Of a stretch of DNA of 64,000 bases, positions 53,644 through 60,929 are shown in pieces. The stretch spans positions 1-64,000 of the forward strand of contig DYIF01000007.1 of NCBI GenBank assembly GCA_020723765.1. The letters are read 5' to 3'. Within the stretch, counting starts at the first letter, position 1, and each line of letters begins with the position of its first letter. Below the pieces are notes generated by a model. The model saw only the letters and a list, made by a program, of their open reading frames with translations. It ran no database searches and was not told the DNA's origin. The stretch is from Elusimicrobium minutum. Its GTDB lineage: Bacteria > Elusimicrobiota > Elusimicrobia > Elusimicrobiales > UBA9959. The position numbers and the translations under genes are program-made.

Positions 53644-54873
53644 ATGATAGATCTTGTCAAAAATCTGGCTACCGCGCCGAGAAGAACCAAAGCTTCCGTC
53701 ATCAGAGAACTTTTGAAACTCACAAACAAACCTGGAATAATATCTTTTGCGGGAGGTCTCCCGGACCCCGAAGTTTTCCCGTACGATTTCATAACCGATT
53801 CCGTTAAAAGAATTATGGATAAGAAAGGCAAAGTCGCTTTGCAATACGGTCCTACCGAAGGGCTTCCGGAGTTAAAAGAAGAATTTATTAAATTTTTGGA
53901 AAAAGAAGAGGGTTTAAAGGTAAAACCGGAAAATCTTTTGATTACCACCGCTTCTCAACAGGCGCTTGACATAGTGGGAAGATTGTTTATTGACGCATCC
54001 GATCCGATACTTGTCGAGCTTCCGAGTTACATGGGCGGTTTACAGGTTTTTAAATCTTACGGATGCGATTTTGTCGGCGTTAGAATGAGCGACACCGACG
54101 GAATAATAACGACCGAGCTTGAAGAGAAACTGGAATGGCTTAAAAATCAAGACGAGCATTATAAGTTTTTGTATCTCGTTCCAGATTTCCAAAACCCTAG
54201 CGGAGTTACGCTTTCCGAAAAGAAAAGAAAAAGAATAGTGGAAATTTCAGAAAAATATAACATAGCGGTCATAGAAGATTCTCCTTACAGGCAGATAAGA
54301 TTTGAAGGGAAGGCCCCAAAAATGATTTATAAGATAGATAAGGAAACAAAAAATACCGATAATATCATATCTCTTTTTACCATATCCAAGACATTTGCTC
54401 CGGGGCTCAGGATAGGAATCATACTAGCAAACGAACAGATAATAAAAAAGATGGTGATATTAAAGCAATCTTTAGATCTTTGTACCTCGAGCTTAAATCA
54501 GCTTATAGCCGCGGATTTCTTCGCTTCCGGAGAATTTTATAAACATGTAGAAAAGGTTAAAAAGGTTTATAAGACAAAGAAAGACGCTATGCTTGCGGCG
54601 TTAGAAAAATATATGCCGGAAGGAGTTACCTGGACAAGACCCGAGGGCGGGCTTTTCTTATGGGTTAAACTTCCCGAAGGCATAAGCGCCGACGACATGT
54701 TTGCCGACGCCATAAAAGAAAATGTCGCTTACGTAATAGGTTCCGCTTTCCATGTGGACGGTAGCGGAAAAAATACGATGAGACTTAATTTCTCATACGC
54801 CACATTGGATGAAATAGAAGAAGGAATAAAGAGACTTTCAAAAGCCGTAAAAAGCAGGATGGTAAGAAAATAA
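53644..54873 (+). CDS. PLP-dependent aminotransferase, class I/II (2-aminoadipate/MocR-type fold)
   Basis: 409 residues, cytosolic. Motifs: ISFAGGLPDPEVFPYDFITD, LQYGPTEGLPELKEEF, LVPDFQNPSGVTLSEKKRKR, IEDSPYRQIRF and the PLP lysine in FTISKTFAPGLRIGIILAN. It belongs to the LysN/KAT-like group; the substrate cannot be fixed. GGAGG lies 5 bases upstream. It converges on the BMC locus. Confidence 0.92.
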   Translation: MIDLVKNLATAPRRTKASVIRELLKLTNKPGIISFAGGLPDPEVFPYDFITDSVKRIMDKKGKVALQYGPTEGLPELKEEFIKFLEKEEGLKVKPENLLITTASQQALDIVGRLFIDASDPILVELPSYMGGLQVFKSYGCDFVGVRMSDTDGIITTELEEKLEWLKNQDEHYKFLYLVPDFQNPSGVTLSEKKRKRIVEISEKYNIAVIEDSPYRQIRFEGKAPKMIYKIDKETKNTDNIISLFTISKTFAPGLRIGIILANEQIIKKMVILKQSLDLCTSSLNQLIAADFFASGEFYKHVEKVKKVYKTKKDAMLAALEKYMPEGVTWTRPEGGLFLWVKLPEGISADDMFADAIKENVAYVIGSAFHVDGSGKNTMRLNFSYATLDEIEEGIKRLSKAVKSRMVRK

Positions 54874-54895
54874 TTACCGGCTCTTTTCCTTGTTT

Positions 54896-55141
54896 TTACT
54901 CTTTTATTATTATCTTTATGTTTTCGTAATCTATCCAGTCCATCGATAGAGGACTTATTATCGAGTTGGGGGGAATGGTTATCGTTTTGGAGTTTTTGTC
55001 GTAGTATTTTTTTCTTATTTCGTAGTCGCTTATAAATATTTTTTTAACGGCTTTTTTTTCTTCTTTAGCGTCGATTTTTCTAATCTTAGGTTTTCCGTAT
55101 ATCTTTGAATATACTATATCGACTATATGTTTTATCTGCAT
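54896..55141 (-). CDS. Small protein at the distal end of the BMC operon
   Basis: I start at the ATG at 55141 (81 residues), since an ATG at 55162 lies inside a terminator-like hairpin. The C-terminal half, KIFISDYEIRKKYYDKNSKT then ITIPPNSIISPLSMDWIDYE, resembles a segment found at the N-terminus of EutT-like and some other BMC-linked proteins (pattern I-x-V-P-x-x-x-I-x-T-P-L-A). No catalytic motif. Transcription would need readthrough or its own promoter. Confidence 0.5.
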   Translation of the reverse strand: MQIKHIVDIVYSKIYGKPKIRKIDAKEEKKAVKKIFISDYEIRKKYYDKNSKTITIPPNSIISPLSMDWIDYENIKIIIKE

Positions 55142-55143
55142 AC

Positions 55144-55172
55144 CAAAAATTACGGGGGGCATTTCGCCCCCC
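55144..55172 (-). terminator. Terminator-like hairpin after the last shell gene
   Basis: On the minus strand GGGGGGC-GAAAT-GCCCCCC (7-bp stem, 55154-55172) is followed by GTAATTTTTG. It comes 15 bases after the stop of the BMC-H gene at 55187. Confidence 0.7.
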
Positions 55173-55186
55173 CCGATAGTTTTTTA

Positions 55187-55483
55187 TCAGTCTAATTTAA
55201 CCGATATTTTTTCTATGTATTTGTTTAAATCGTCATGAGGTCTCGGTATTACATGAGTGCCTATCAACTCTCCGACTTTCTGCGCCGCGGCCGCGCCGGC
55301 TTCTACCGCCGCTCTAACCGCTCCAACCTCTCCTACGCATAAAGTGGTCACATATCCCGAACCTATTTTTTCATAACCTATCAATCTGACCTTGGCGGCT
55401 TTCGCCATTGCGTCAGAGGCTTCTATCATTCCTATGAATCCTTTTGTTTCAACCATTCCAAGCGCTTCTTTTAATATCGACAT
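55187..55483 (-). CDS. BMC-H shell protein 1
   Basis: Single-domain hexameric microcompartment shell protein (PF00936), 98 residues: [79 protein letters not shown]. It belongs to the PduA/CcmK type with the pore loop KIGSG. GGAGGAAAA precedes the ATG. Paralogue of the BMC-H at 59867. Confidence 0.97.
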   Translation of the reverse strand: MSILKEALGMVETKGFIGMIEASDAMAKAAKVRLIGYEKIGSGYVTTLCVGEVGAVRAAVEAGAAAAQKVGELIGTHVIPRPHDDLNKYIEKISVKLD

Positions 55484-55501
55484 TTTTCCTCCTTGAATTT
55501 A

Positions 55502-56458
55502 TTAATATTTCCCGCCGCCGGCGTCTTTTCCGGTTACTATCGCCACGCTTGCGCTCGTTCCGAGTCTGGTGGCTCCCGCTTTCACCATCTCTGAGGCGGT
55601 TTTCGAGTCTCTTATTCCGCCGGAAGCTTTTACTCCCATATCGGGACCGACTACTTCTCTCATAAGTTTTACATCCTCAACTGTGGCTCCGTGAGGACCG
55701 AACCCCGTGGAAGTTTTTACAAAATCCGCGCCGGCTTCTTTTGACATTTTACATGCCCTTATCTTTTCGTCTCTCGTAAGATAAGCGGTTTCTATTATTA
55801 CTTTTAATATCTTTCCTCTCGTGGCTTCTCTTACCGCTTTTATGTCTTCCAAAACCAGTTGATCGTTTCCCGATTTTAAAGCTCCTATGTTTATTACCAT
55901 ATCTATTTCGTCCGCTCCCGCGGCTATTGCGTCTCTGGCTTCTATGGCTTTAACGGTAGGAGTGGTGGAGCCTAAAGGGAAACCTATGACCGTACATACT
56001 TTGACGTTGCTTCCTTTTAAAAGTCTCGATGCTAAAGAAACATAAGCCGGGTTTACGCATACCGACGCGAAATTATACTGCCTTGCTTCCTGACATAGCT
56101 TGCCTATTTCTTCCTGCGTGGCGTTTGCTTTAAGCAACGTGTGGTCTATCATGGATGCAAACTGTGAACAATCCGAGCCGGGATTACAGAAGCTTATTCT
56201 ATCGGCTCCCATTTGTTTCACTTCGCTTGCGCTGAATTTCCCCTGAGGACTGCAGGATTTGCAGTTCGGCCCGCAGGTGTTTTCTTCGCATATGTCGTTT
56301 TTTTCTTTTTGATTTTGTTGGCTGTTTACAAGCGGATTTCTAAATACCTTGCCGGCGGTTCCTATGTTTACGGAGTCTCCGGGCATTTTGAATTTTTTTT
56401 CTTCTTTAAGTATCTTTGCCACTTCCTGGGCTATCTTTTTTATTTCTTCGTCACGCAT
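55502..56458 (-). CDS. deoC: Microcompartment deoxyribose-phosphate aldolase with Cys-rich linker
   Basis: Cleaves 2-deoxyribose-5-phosphate to acetaldehyde and glyceraldehyde-3-phosphate. 318 residues against about 220-260 for plain DeoC. Residues 1-23 ([20 protein letters not shown]) form an amphipathic helix typical of BMC encapsulation peptides, nearly the same as that of the aldehyde dehydrogenase. A linker follows with Cys at 57, 62, 66, 69, 91 and 97. The catalytic TIM barrel (about 98-310) has [45 protein letters not shown] and the Schiff-base Lys in [14 protein letters not shown]. Overlaps the BMC-P gene by 8 bases. Confidence 0.95.
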   Translation of the reverse strand: MRDEEIKKIAQEVAKILKEEKKFKMPGDSVNIGTAGKVFRNPLVNSQQNQKEKNDICEENTCGPNCKSCSPQGKFSASEVKQMGADRISFCNPGSDCSQFASMIDHTLLKANATQEEIGKLCQEARQYNFASVCVNPAYVSLASRLLKGSNVKVCTVIGFPLGSTTPTVKAIEARDAIAAGADEIDMVINIGALKSGNDQLVLEDIKAVREATRGKILKVIIETAYLTRDEKIRACKMSKEAGADFVKTSTGFGPHGATVEDVKLMREVVGPDMGVKASGGIRDSKTASEMVKAGATRLGTSASVAIVTGKDAGGGKY

Positions 56459-56750
56459 ATTTTTTCTCCTCTTTTTTGTAATTTACCGAATCCAGTATCC
56501 CCGCAACCACGGTCCTTACCGGCGCTTTTAAATCTTTTATTATTTTTCTCGCCGAACCCCCTTCGTCCAATATCAAGACTATATCTCCGGGGCCCGCTCC
56601 CATATCTTTGTCCACCGCCATGGTAGCTTCGCCAGTAAGTTTGTCCGGGTTTATAGGATCTATGGCTTTCACTATTAAAAGTTTTAAGTTATTAAGATGT
56701 TTATGTTTTCTGGTCGCCCATACGTTTCCTATTACTTTACCCACAAACAT
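56451..56750 (-). CDS. BMC-P (EutN/CcmL) shell vertex protein 1
   Basis: 99 residues, pentamer capping shell vertices: [74 protein letters not shown]. It overlaps both neighbours (8 bases with deoC, 1 base with the next BMC-P). Confidence 0.95.
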   Translation of the reverse strand: MFVGKVIGNVWATRKHKHLNNLKLLIVKAIDPINPDKLTGEATMAVDKDMGAGPGDIVLILDEGGSARKIIKDLKAPVRTVVAGILDSVNYKKEEKKYA

Positions 56751-57067
56751 TATTTTATCTCCTTATTTTTTTCCGTTATATTTTTCCCGTCTATTATCCC
56801 GACTATGGCCGCATCTACGGGGGGAAGCGGTTCGTTTATTAAAACATCACCGCCCCAATCTTCAAAAGCGACTATGGCTTCTCTGGCCGCCACATAAAAA
56901 ACATTCTCTCCCGCACCCGCTCCAACGGTATCCGCCGCGACTATGGGTTCCCCGACGGGAGTGTCCGTTTCCCAATCTAAAGGTTGAATTAAAAGCAAAG
57001 TTTTTTTATCGGTTCCGCAACATTGTCTCGATGCAAATACTCTTCCTATTACTTTTGCCTGTTTCAT
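56750..57067 (-). CDS. BMC-P (EutN/CcmL) shell vertex protein 2
   Basis: 105 residues: QAKVIGRVFASRQCCGTDKK, LLLIQPLDWETDTPVGEPIV, AADTVGAGAGENVFYVAARE, VDAAIVGIIDGKNIT. It has a Cys-Cys pair near the N-terminus and an insert (FEDWGGDVLINEPLPP) replacing the GSAR loop, so it is the most divergent of the three. Confidence 0.92.
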   Translation of the reverse strand: MKQAKVIGRVFASRQCCGTDKKTLLLIQPLDWETDTPVGEPIVAADTVGAGAGENVFYVAAREAIVAFEDWGGDVLINEPLPPVDAAIVGIIDGKNITEKNKEIK

Positions 57068-57068
57068 A

Positions 57069-57512
57069 TTAATATTTATTTTCTATCGCGGTTATTTTGT
57101 CCAATCTCTTTTGGTATTTTCCGCCTTCAAAAGGAGTGTTTAGCCAGGTTTTGGTTATTTCCTGCAAGGCGAGCTCCCCGTGAGTTTTGCCTCCGAGGCA
57201 AAGTATGTTGCAATTTTCGTGAGCCGAGGCGAATCTCGCCGATATTATATCGTAAGCGCAAACGGCTCTTATCCCGTGAATCTTATTGGCCGCCAACGGC
57301 ATCGCCCCGCCGAAACCGTCTATAAGAATCCCTTTTTCAAATTCTTTGTTTTTTATCGCTTCTCCGACAAGCATGGCTATATCGGTAAAATCCACGGGGT
57401 CGGTGGAATAACAACCGAAGTCTATAACGTCGTGGCCCAGAGATTGCAAGAATTTTTTTAATTTTTCTTTCGCTTCAAATCCGGCATGGTCCGAACCTAT
57501 TACTATTTTCAT
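57069..57512 (-). CDS. rpiB: RpiB-like sugar-phosphate isomerase, catalytic Cys replaced
   Basis: 147 residues, RpiB/LacAB family: IGSDHAGFEAKEKLKKFLQS at the N-terminus, AANKIHGIRAVCAYD and HENCNILCLGGKTHGELALQ. In E. coli RpiB the catalytic base is Cys66 in CGTGIG; here the aligned segment is GILIDGFGGAM with Asp65, and Thr68 becomes Phe67. His98 aligns with His99. Asp could serve as base, as Glu does in some mycobacterial enzymes, so it may isomerise ribose-5-phosphate or a related sugar phosphate. There is no encapsulation peptide. Confidence 0.9.
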   Translation of the reverse strand: MKIVIGSDHAGFEAKEKLKKFLQSLGHDVIDFGCYSTDPVDFTDIAMLVGEAIKNKEFEKGILIDGFGGAMPLAANKIHGIRAVCAYDIISARFASAHENCNILCLGGKTHGELALQEITKTWLNTPFEGGKYQKRLDKITAIENKY

Positions 57513-57521
57513 AAGGACTCC

Positions 57522-58070
57522 TTATAATATGTTAAGCATATCCGGGTGGGCGTTGGGTATGACGATTCTGTTTACTATAGCATTTTCCCCTACGGCTTTA
57601 ACTCCGGCGCTTATGGCGGTTTTTACCGCTCCCACTTCTCCGTTTATCGTAAAATATCCTTTTCCGCCTATTCCCGAACCGGTTTTTATTTCCACTATCT
57701 CTACATAAGCGGCTTTTAAAGCCGCATCGGCCGCATAAACCGAGCTTACTGCGTCTTTGGTTTCTATAACCCCTATCGCTTCCACTTTTTCTATTTTCAC
57801 TTTTTTATTGAGAGCCTGCAATACTCCTTTGTGAACGTTTCTTATTATGTATTTGTCTATAAGATCTTTTCCGGCTATTTCGCCGCCCCTTGTTAAGGCC
57901 GATTCCACTTCGGCGACGGTTCCGGATATAAAAATGATATATTTCCCTTTTGCCGTGGCAAAAGCGGATTCCAATTTTATTTCGGACATTTTTCTCATAG
58001 CGTCGGCGGTTTCTATGCCTTTTGCTATAGAGGACAATTCAACTAAACCTATGGATATGTTCGCTTGCAT
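57522..58070 (-). CDS. BMC-T shell protein 1 (tandem domain, no pore Cys)
   Basis: 182 residues with two BMC domains: ISIGLVELSSIAKGIETADA plus EAIGVIETKDAVSSVYAADA. Trimer forming pseudohexameric tiles. At the position of the PduT cluster cysteine the sequence reads TAKGKY, so no Fe-S cluster is expected; the second domain has GIGGKGYFTI. Together with the other BMC-T it could provide a metabolite pore. Confidence 0.94.
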   Translation of the reverse strand: MQANISIGLVELSSIAKGIETADAMRKMSEIKLESAFATAKGKYIIFISGTVAEVESALTRGGEIAGKDLIDKYIIRNVHKGVLQALNKKVKIEKVEAIGVIETKDAVSSVYAADAALKAAYVEIVEIKTGSGIGGKGYFTINGEVGAVKTAISAGVKAVGENAIVNRIVIPNAHPDMLNIL

Positions 58071-58083
58071 AATATTCCTCCTA

Positions 58084-59493
58084 TTATGCTATTCTTAAAT
58101 AACCTACCAGAGAGCACTGGAGCGGTCTTGTAAAATGAGTGGGCTTTGTTATCCCGTCTCCCGTAGGAGTTCCTATGGACATCGAAGCGTATCCTTCTCC
58201 CATTCCGAGTCCGTGAAGAGTGCATGCGTTTTTAACGAATATAGAACATGCCATTCTTCTGGCCATCTTGGTCATGTTCTCCACATTCATCGAATATAAG
58301 CCGCTTGTATGATGGTTTTCCCATTCGACTTTATAAGCTAAATCCACCGCTTCGTCGAAATTTTTAACCGATGTTATCGGAAGTACCGGCATTAGTTGTT
58401 CGGATATTACAAATGGATGGTCGTTTGACGTTTCCGCCCATAATACCCTTATCTCGTCGCTTAAATTTAAACCTATCGCTTTTGCTATTACCGACGGATT
58501 TCTCCCTACGAAATCCCTATTTAATTTAGGCTCCTGCCCCGGTTCCGGTATGGCTATTTTGGCTAAAGCGTCTATCTGTGAAGAATTTAATTCGTATGCA
58601 TACGGATTTTTTCTTAAAGCTTCAATAAAATCCTTTTTTATTTTTTCTACCAGGATTACTTCTTTTTCGGCTATACATAAAACATTATTATCAAAACCGC
58701 ATCCGAATACTATTTGATCTGCGGCAAGCTTCAAATCTGCGGTTTCGTCGACTACTATCGGGGGATTCCCGGGTCCCGCGGCTATCGTTTTTCTGGCTTT
58801 TCCGGACTGCATTGCGACCTTGACTATCGCTGGCCCTCCGGTTACTATGGTCATATTGATTTTATCGTGGGTCAATAAAGCTTTTGTGGCTTCTTGAGTC
58901 GGGTTTGATATGGTGGAAACTAAGTTTTCCGGCCCTCCGGCTGATACTATGGCGTTATCTAAAATTTTTACAGCGTCCGCCACGCATCCTTTTGCCGCGG
59001 GGTGGGGGGAGAAAACCACCGAGTTTCCCGCGGATAAAATGGCTATGGCATTGCTTATTATAGTGGCTACGGCGTTTGTGGAAGGAGTTATCGCGGCGAC
59101 TACACCGAAAGGAGCGTATTCAACCAGAGTAAGTCCTTTGTCTCCGGTGTAGGATACGGAATGTAAATCTTCCACTCCGGGAGTTTTTTCCGCTACCAGA
59201 ATGTTTTTTGTTATTTTATCGTTAACTCTTCCCATTTTAGTTTCATCTACGGCCATCTCTGCCCATCTTTTTGCGTTTATCTTTGAAACCTCTCTTATGG
59301 CTGTTATTATTTTTTCTCTTTTCTCAAGTCCCAAACTTTGAAAATATTGTTGAGCTTCGGCCGATTTTTTTATAGCGGAGTCGAAGGTATCGAAAATCGG
59401 TCCCTCATCCGAGCTTTTTTCGTTCGGCTCGGATTCCAAATTTTTAACGACCTCTTGTATTATTTTCTTTATATCTTCTTCGTTTATGGGCAT
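58084..59493 (-). CDS. CoA-acylating aldehyde dehydrogenase (PduP/EutE type)
   Basis: Oxidises acetaldehyde to acetyl-CoA with NAD+. 469 residues. N-terminal encapsulation-type helix MPINEEDIKKIIQEVVKNLE, an acidic linker, then the dehydrogenase domain: FGVVAAITPSTNAVATIISN, VTGGPAIVKVAMQSGKARKT, AAGPGNPPIVVDETADLKLA and the catalytic Cys in GFDNNVLCIAEKEV. Ends with FTRPLQCSLVGYLRIA. It is the signature enzyme next to deoC and pduL. Confidence 0.96.
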   Translation of the reverse strand: MPINEEDIKKIIQEVVKNLESEPNEKSSDEGPIFDTFDSAIKKSAEAQQYFQSLGLEKREKIITAIREVSKINAKRWAEMAVDETKMGRVNDKITKNILVAEKTPGVEDLHSVSYTGDKGLTLVEYAPFGVVAAITPSTNAVATIISNAIAILSAGNSVVFSPHPAAKGCVADAVKILDNAIVSAGGPENLVSTISNPTQEATKALLTHDKINMTIVTGGPAIVKVAMQSGKARKTIAAGPGNPPIVVDETADLKLAADQIVFGCGFDNNVLCIAEKEVILVEKIKKDFIEALRKNPYAYELNSSQIDALAKIAIPEPGQEPKLNRDFVGRNPSVIAKAIGLNLSDEIRVLWAETSNDHPFVISEQLMPVLPITSVKNFDEAVDLAYKVEWENHHTSGLYSMNVENMTKMARRMACSIFVKNACTLHGLGMGEGYASMSIGTPTGDGITKPTHFTRPLQCSLVGYLRIA

Positions 59494-59496
59494 AAA

Positions 59497-59802
59497 TTAT
59501 TCCATTTTATCTTTGGATTTTCTAAAAACTATTTTTCCGTCTTTCTCTATGGTATCCACTATTGCGAATATGGTGCAATCTACCGGAGTGTTTTCGGTTT
59601 TGGATGTTTGCCTCGCGCTTGAACCTTGAACTATTAAAACTAATTCTCCTTCTCCCGCTCCTACCGCGTCTATGGCGACTATGGGATTGCCTTTTGGCGA
59701 ATCGTCAAGTCCCACAGGTTGTACCATTAAAAGTTTGGTCCCTACCAGCTTATCGTCTTTTCTGGTGCATACCACATTGCCTACAACCCTTGCAAAAACC
59801 AT
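59497..59802 (-). CDS. BMC-P (EutN/CcmL) shell vertex protein 3
   Basis: 101 residues: FARVVGNVVCTRKDDKLVGT, LLMVQPVGLDDSPKGNPIVA, IDAVGAGEGELVLIVQGSSA, IFAIVDTI. It is the canonical EutN-like member. GGAGG lies 6 bases upstream, just after a strong hairpin (59824-59848). Confidence 0.95.
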   Translation of the reverse strand: MVFARVVGNVVCTRKDDKLVGTKLLMVQPVGLDDSPKGNPIVAIDAVGAGEGELVLIVQGSSARQTSKTENTPVDCTIFAIVDTIEKDGKIVFRKSKDKME

Positions 59803-59823
59803 AAAACCTCCGCTTTTTATAAA

Positions 59824-59848
59824 CCCGCCCCGGTTTTAACGGGGCGGG
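59824..59848 (-). terminator. Intra-operon hairpin after BMC-H 2
   Basis: CCCGCCCCG / CGGGGCGGG 9-bp perfect stem, loop TTAAAAC, followed on the minus strand by TTTATAAAAAG. With only a short U run it is likely a partial terminator or mRNA-end stabiliser giving more of the upstream BMC-H transcript. Confidence 0.65.
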
Positions 59849-59866
59849 AATTTTCTCCGATTTAAA

Positions 59867-60151
59867 TTATTTTTTCTTTTCTACGCTTATCGGCATCTTG
59901 CCTTCTAAGTCCTGGTGAGGCTGAGGTATTACATGAACCGAAACCACCTCTCCCACTTTCTGCGCGGCCGCCGCACCCGCGTCGCAGCTTGCTCTGCATG
60001 CCGCAACTTCTCCTCTAAACAAAACGGTAACAAGCCCGGAACCTATCTTTTCATATCCTACAAGCTTTACATTTGCGGCTTTTACCGCGGCATCCGCCGC
60101 CTCTATGCAAGCGACAAGTCCTCTTGTTTCTATCATTCCCAATGCTTCCAT
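59867..60151 (-). CDS. BMC-H shell protein 2
   Basis: 94 residues, single PF00936 domain: [85 protein letters not shown] before the ATG. First gene after the internal promoter, so probably the most abundant shell tile. Cys residues (VACIEA, ACRASC) distinguish it from the other BMC-H. Confidence 0.97.
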   Translation of the reverse strand: MEALGMIETRGLVACIEAADAAVKAANVKLVGYEKIGSGLVTVLFRGEVAACRASCDAGAAAAQKVGEVVSVHVIPQPHQDLEGKMPISVEKKK

Positions 60152-60192
60152 TTTATCCTCCTTAAAATCCTTGAATAGTATAACGCAAAAAT

Positions 60193-60221
60193 ATTATATG
60201 AATTTTGTTTTGATATTGCAA
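60193..60221 (-). promoter_or_regulatory. Internal sigma-70 promoter for the shell/enzyme half of the BMC operon
   Basis: Minus strand TTGCAA (60216-60221), 17-base spacer, TATAAT (60193-60198). A start near 60186 gives a leader of about 35 bases before the BMC-H ATG at 60151. Confidence 0.7.
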
Positions 60222-60236
60222 GAAAATTTTAAACAA

Positions 60237-60260
60237 TTAGGTTAACATTGGTTAACCTAA
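60237..60260. promoter_or_regulatory. Perfect palindromic operator
   Basis: TTAGGTTAAC-ATTG-GTTAACCTAA: 10-bp arms with a 4-base centre, 15 bases upstream of the -35 box of the internal promoter and 14 bases after the pduL stop. Its position suits an activator, or a repressor acting on readthrough. The regulator is not in the window. Confidence 0.7.
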
Positions 60261-60274
60261 GTTAAAAAGGATTT

Positions 60275-60907
60275 TTATATTATATAAACGGGATCTCCGG
60301 TTTTAACTCCGGCTGCGTTTGCCTCGTCCGTGTCTATATGGAACTCAAGCGCGTATTTATCGCTTACTCTGCATAAAACGCTTTCGTATATGGTTTCTTT
60401 GTCCGTTCCCGGAGAACACAAAACTCTTACTATTTGCTGGTCTTCTATTTTAAATTTTTTAGCGTCTTCCGGCGAAAAATGGATGTGTCTTTTGGATATT
60501 ATCACTCCCTTTGGAACGGTTATCTCGCCGTTTGGGCCTTTGATTTTTATGCCGGGAGAGTTTTCGATTTTGCCGGAATCTCTTATGGGGGGATTTAGTC
60601 CGAGTACTCTGGCGTCCGATGAGGATATCTCTATCTGGGTGTATCCCCTGCAAGGCCCTATCATTCTAACCCCTTTAAAAGTTCCTTTTTCGGTGGATAT
60701 ATCGACCTTCTCGTTGCAAGCGTAAAACCCGGGCTGAACTATTTTGCGATAAAGCGTGGGTTTGCAATTTTCTCCGAATAGTTTTTTAAAATCTTCCTCG
60801 GTTAAATGGATATGTCTGTTGGATACCCCCGCTGGTATCGGCATTTTTTCTCGTTCTTTTCTGAGTTTTAACTCTTTTAATATTTCGCTTACTATTTTTT
60901 CATCCAT
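60275..60907 (-). CDS. pduL: PduL phosphate propanoyl/acetyltransferase
   Basis: Makes acetyl-phosphate from acetyl-CoA and recycles CoA in the shell. 210 residues. N-terminal helix DEKIVSEILKELKLRKERE is an encapsulation peptide. Two PduL domains with zinc-binding His motifs: VSNRHIHLTEEDFKKLFG and ISKRHIHFSPEDAKKFKI, plus LEFHIDTDEANAAG at the end. Acetate kinase is not in the window. Confidence 0.96.
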   Translation of the reverse strand: MDEKIVSEILKELKLRKEREKMPIPAGVSNRHIHLTEEDFKKLFGENCKPTLYRKIVQPGFYACNEKVDISTEKGTFKGVRMIGPCRGYTQIEISSSDARVLGLNPPIRDSGKIENSPGIKIKGPNGEITVPKGVIISKRHIHFSPEDAKKFKIEDQQIVRVLCSPGTDKETIYESVLCRVSDKYALEFHIDTDEANAAGVKTGDPVYII

Positions 60908-60929
60908 AATTCCGCCGTTAACTTTATAT

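Noticed and set aside
55141-55162. Upstream ATG for the small gene at the BMC operon end
   Set aside because: It lies inside the 7-bp GC hairpin that looks like a terminator, so the ATG at 55141 is more likely.
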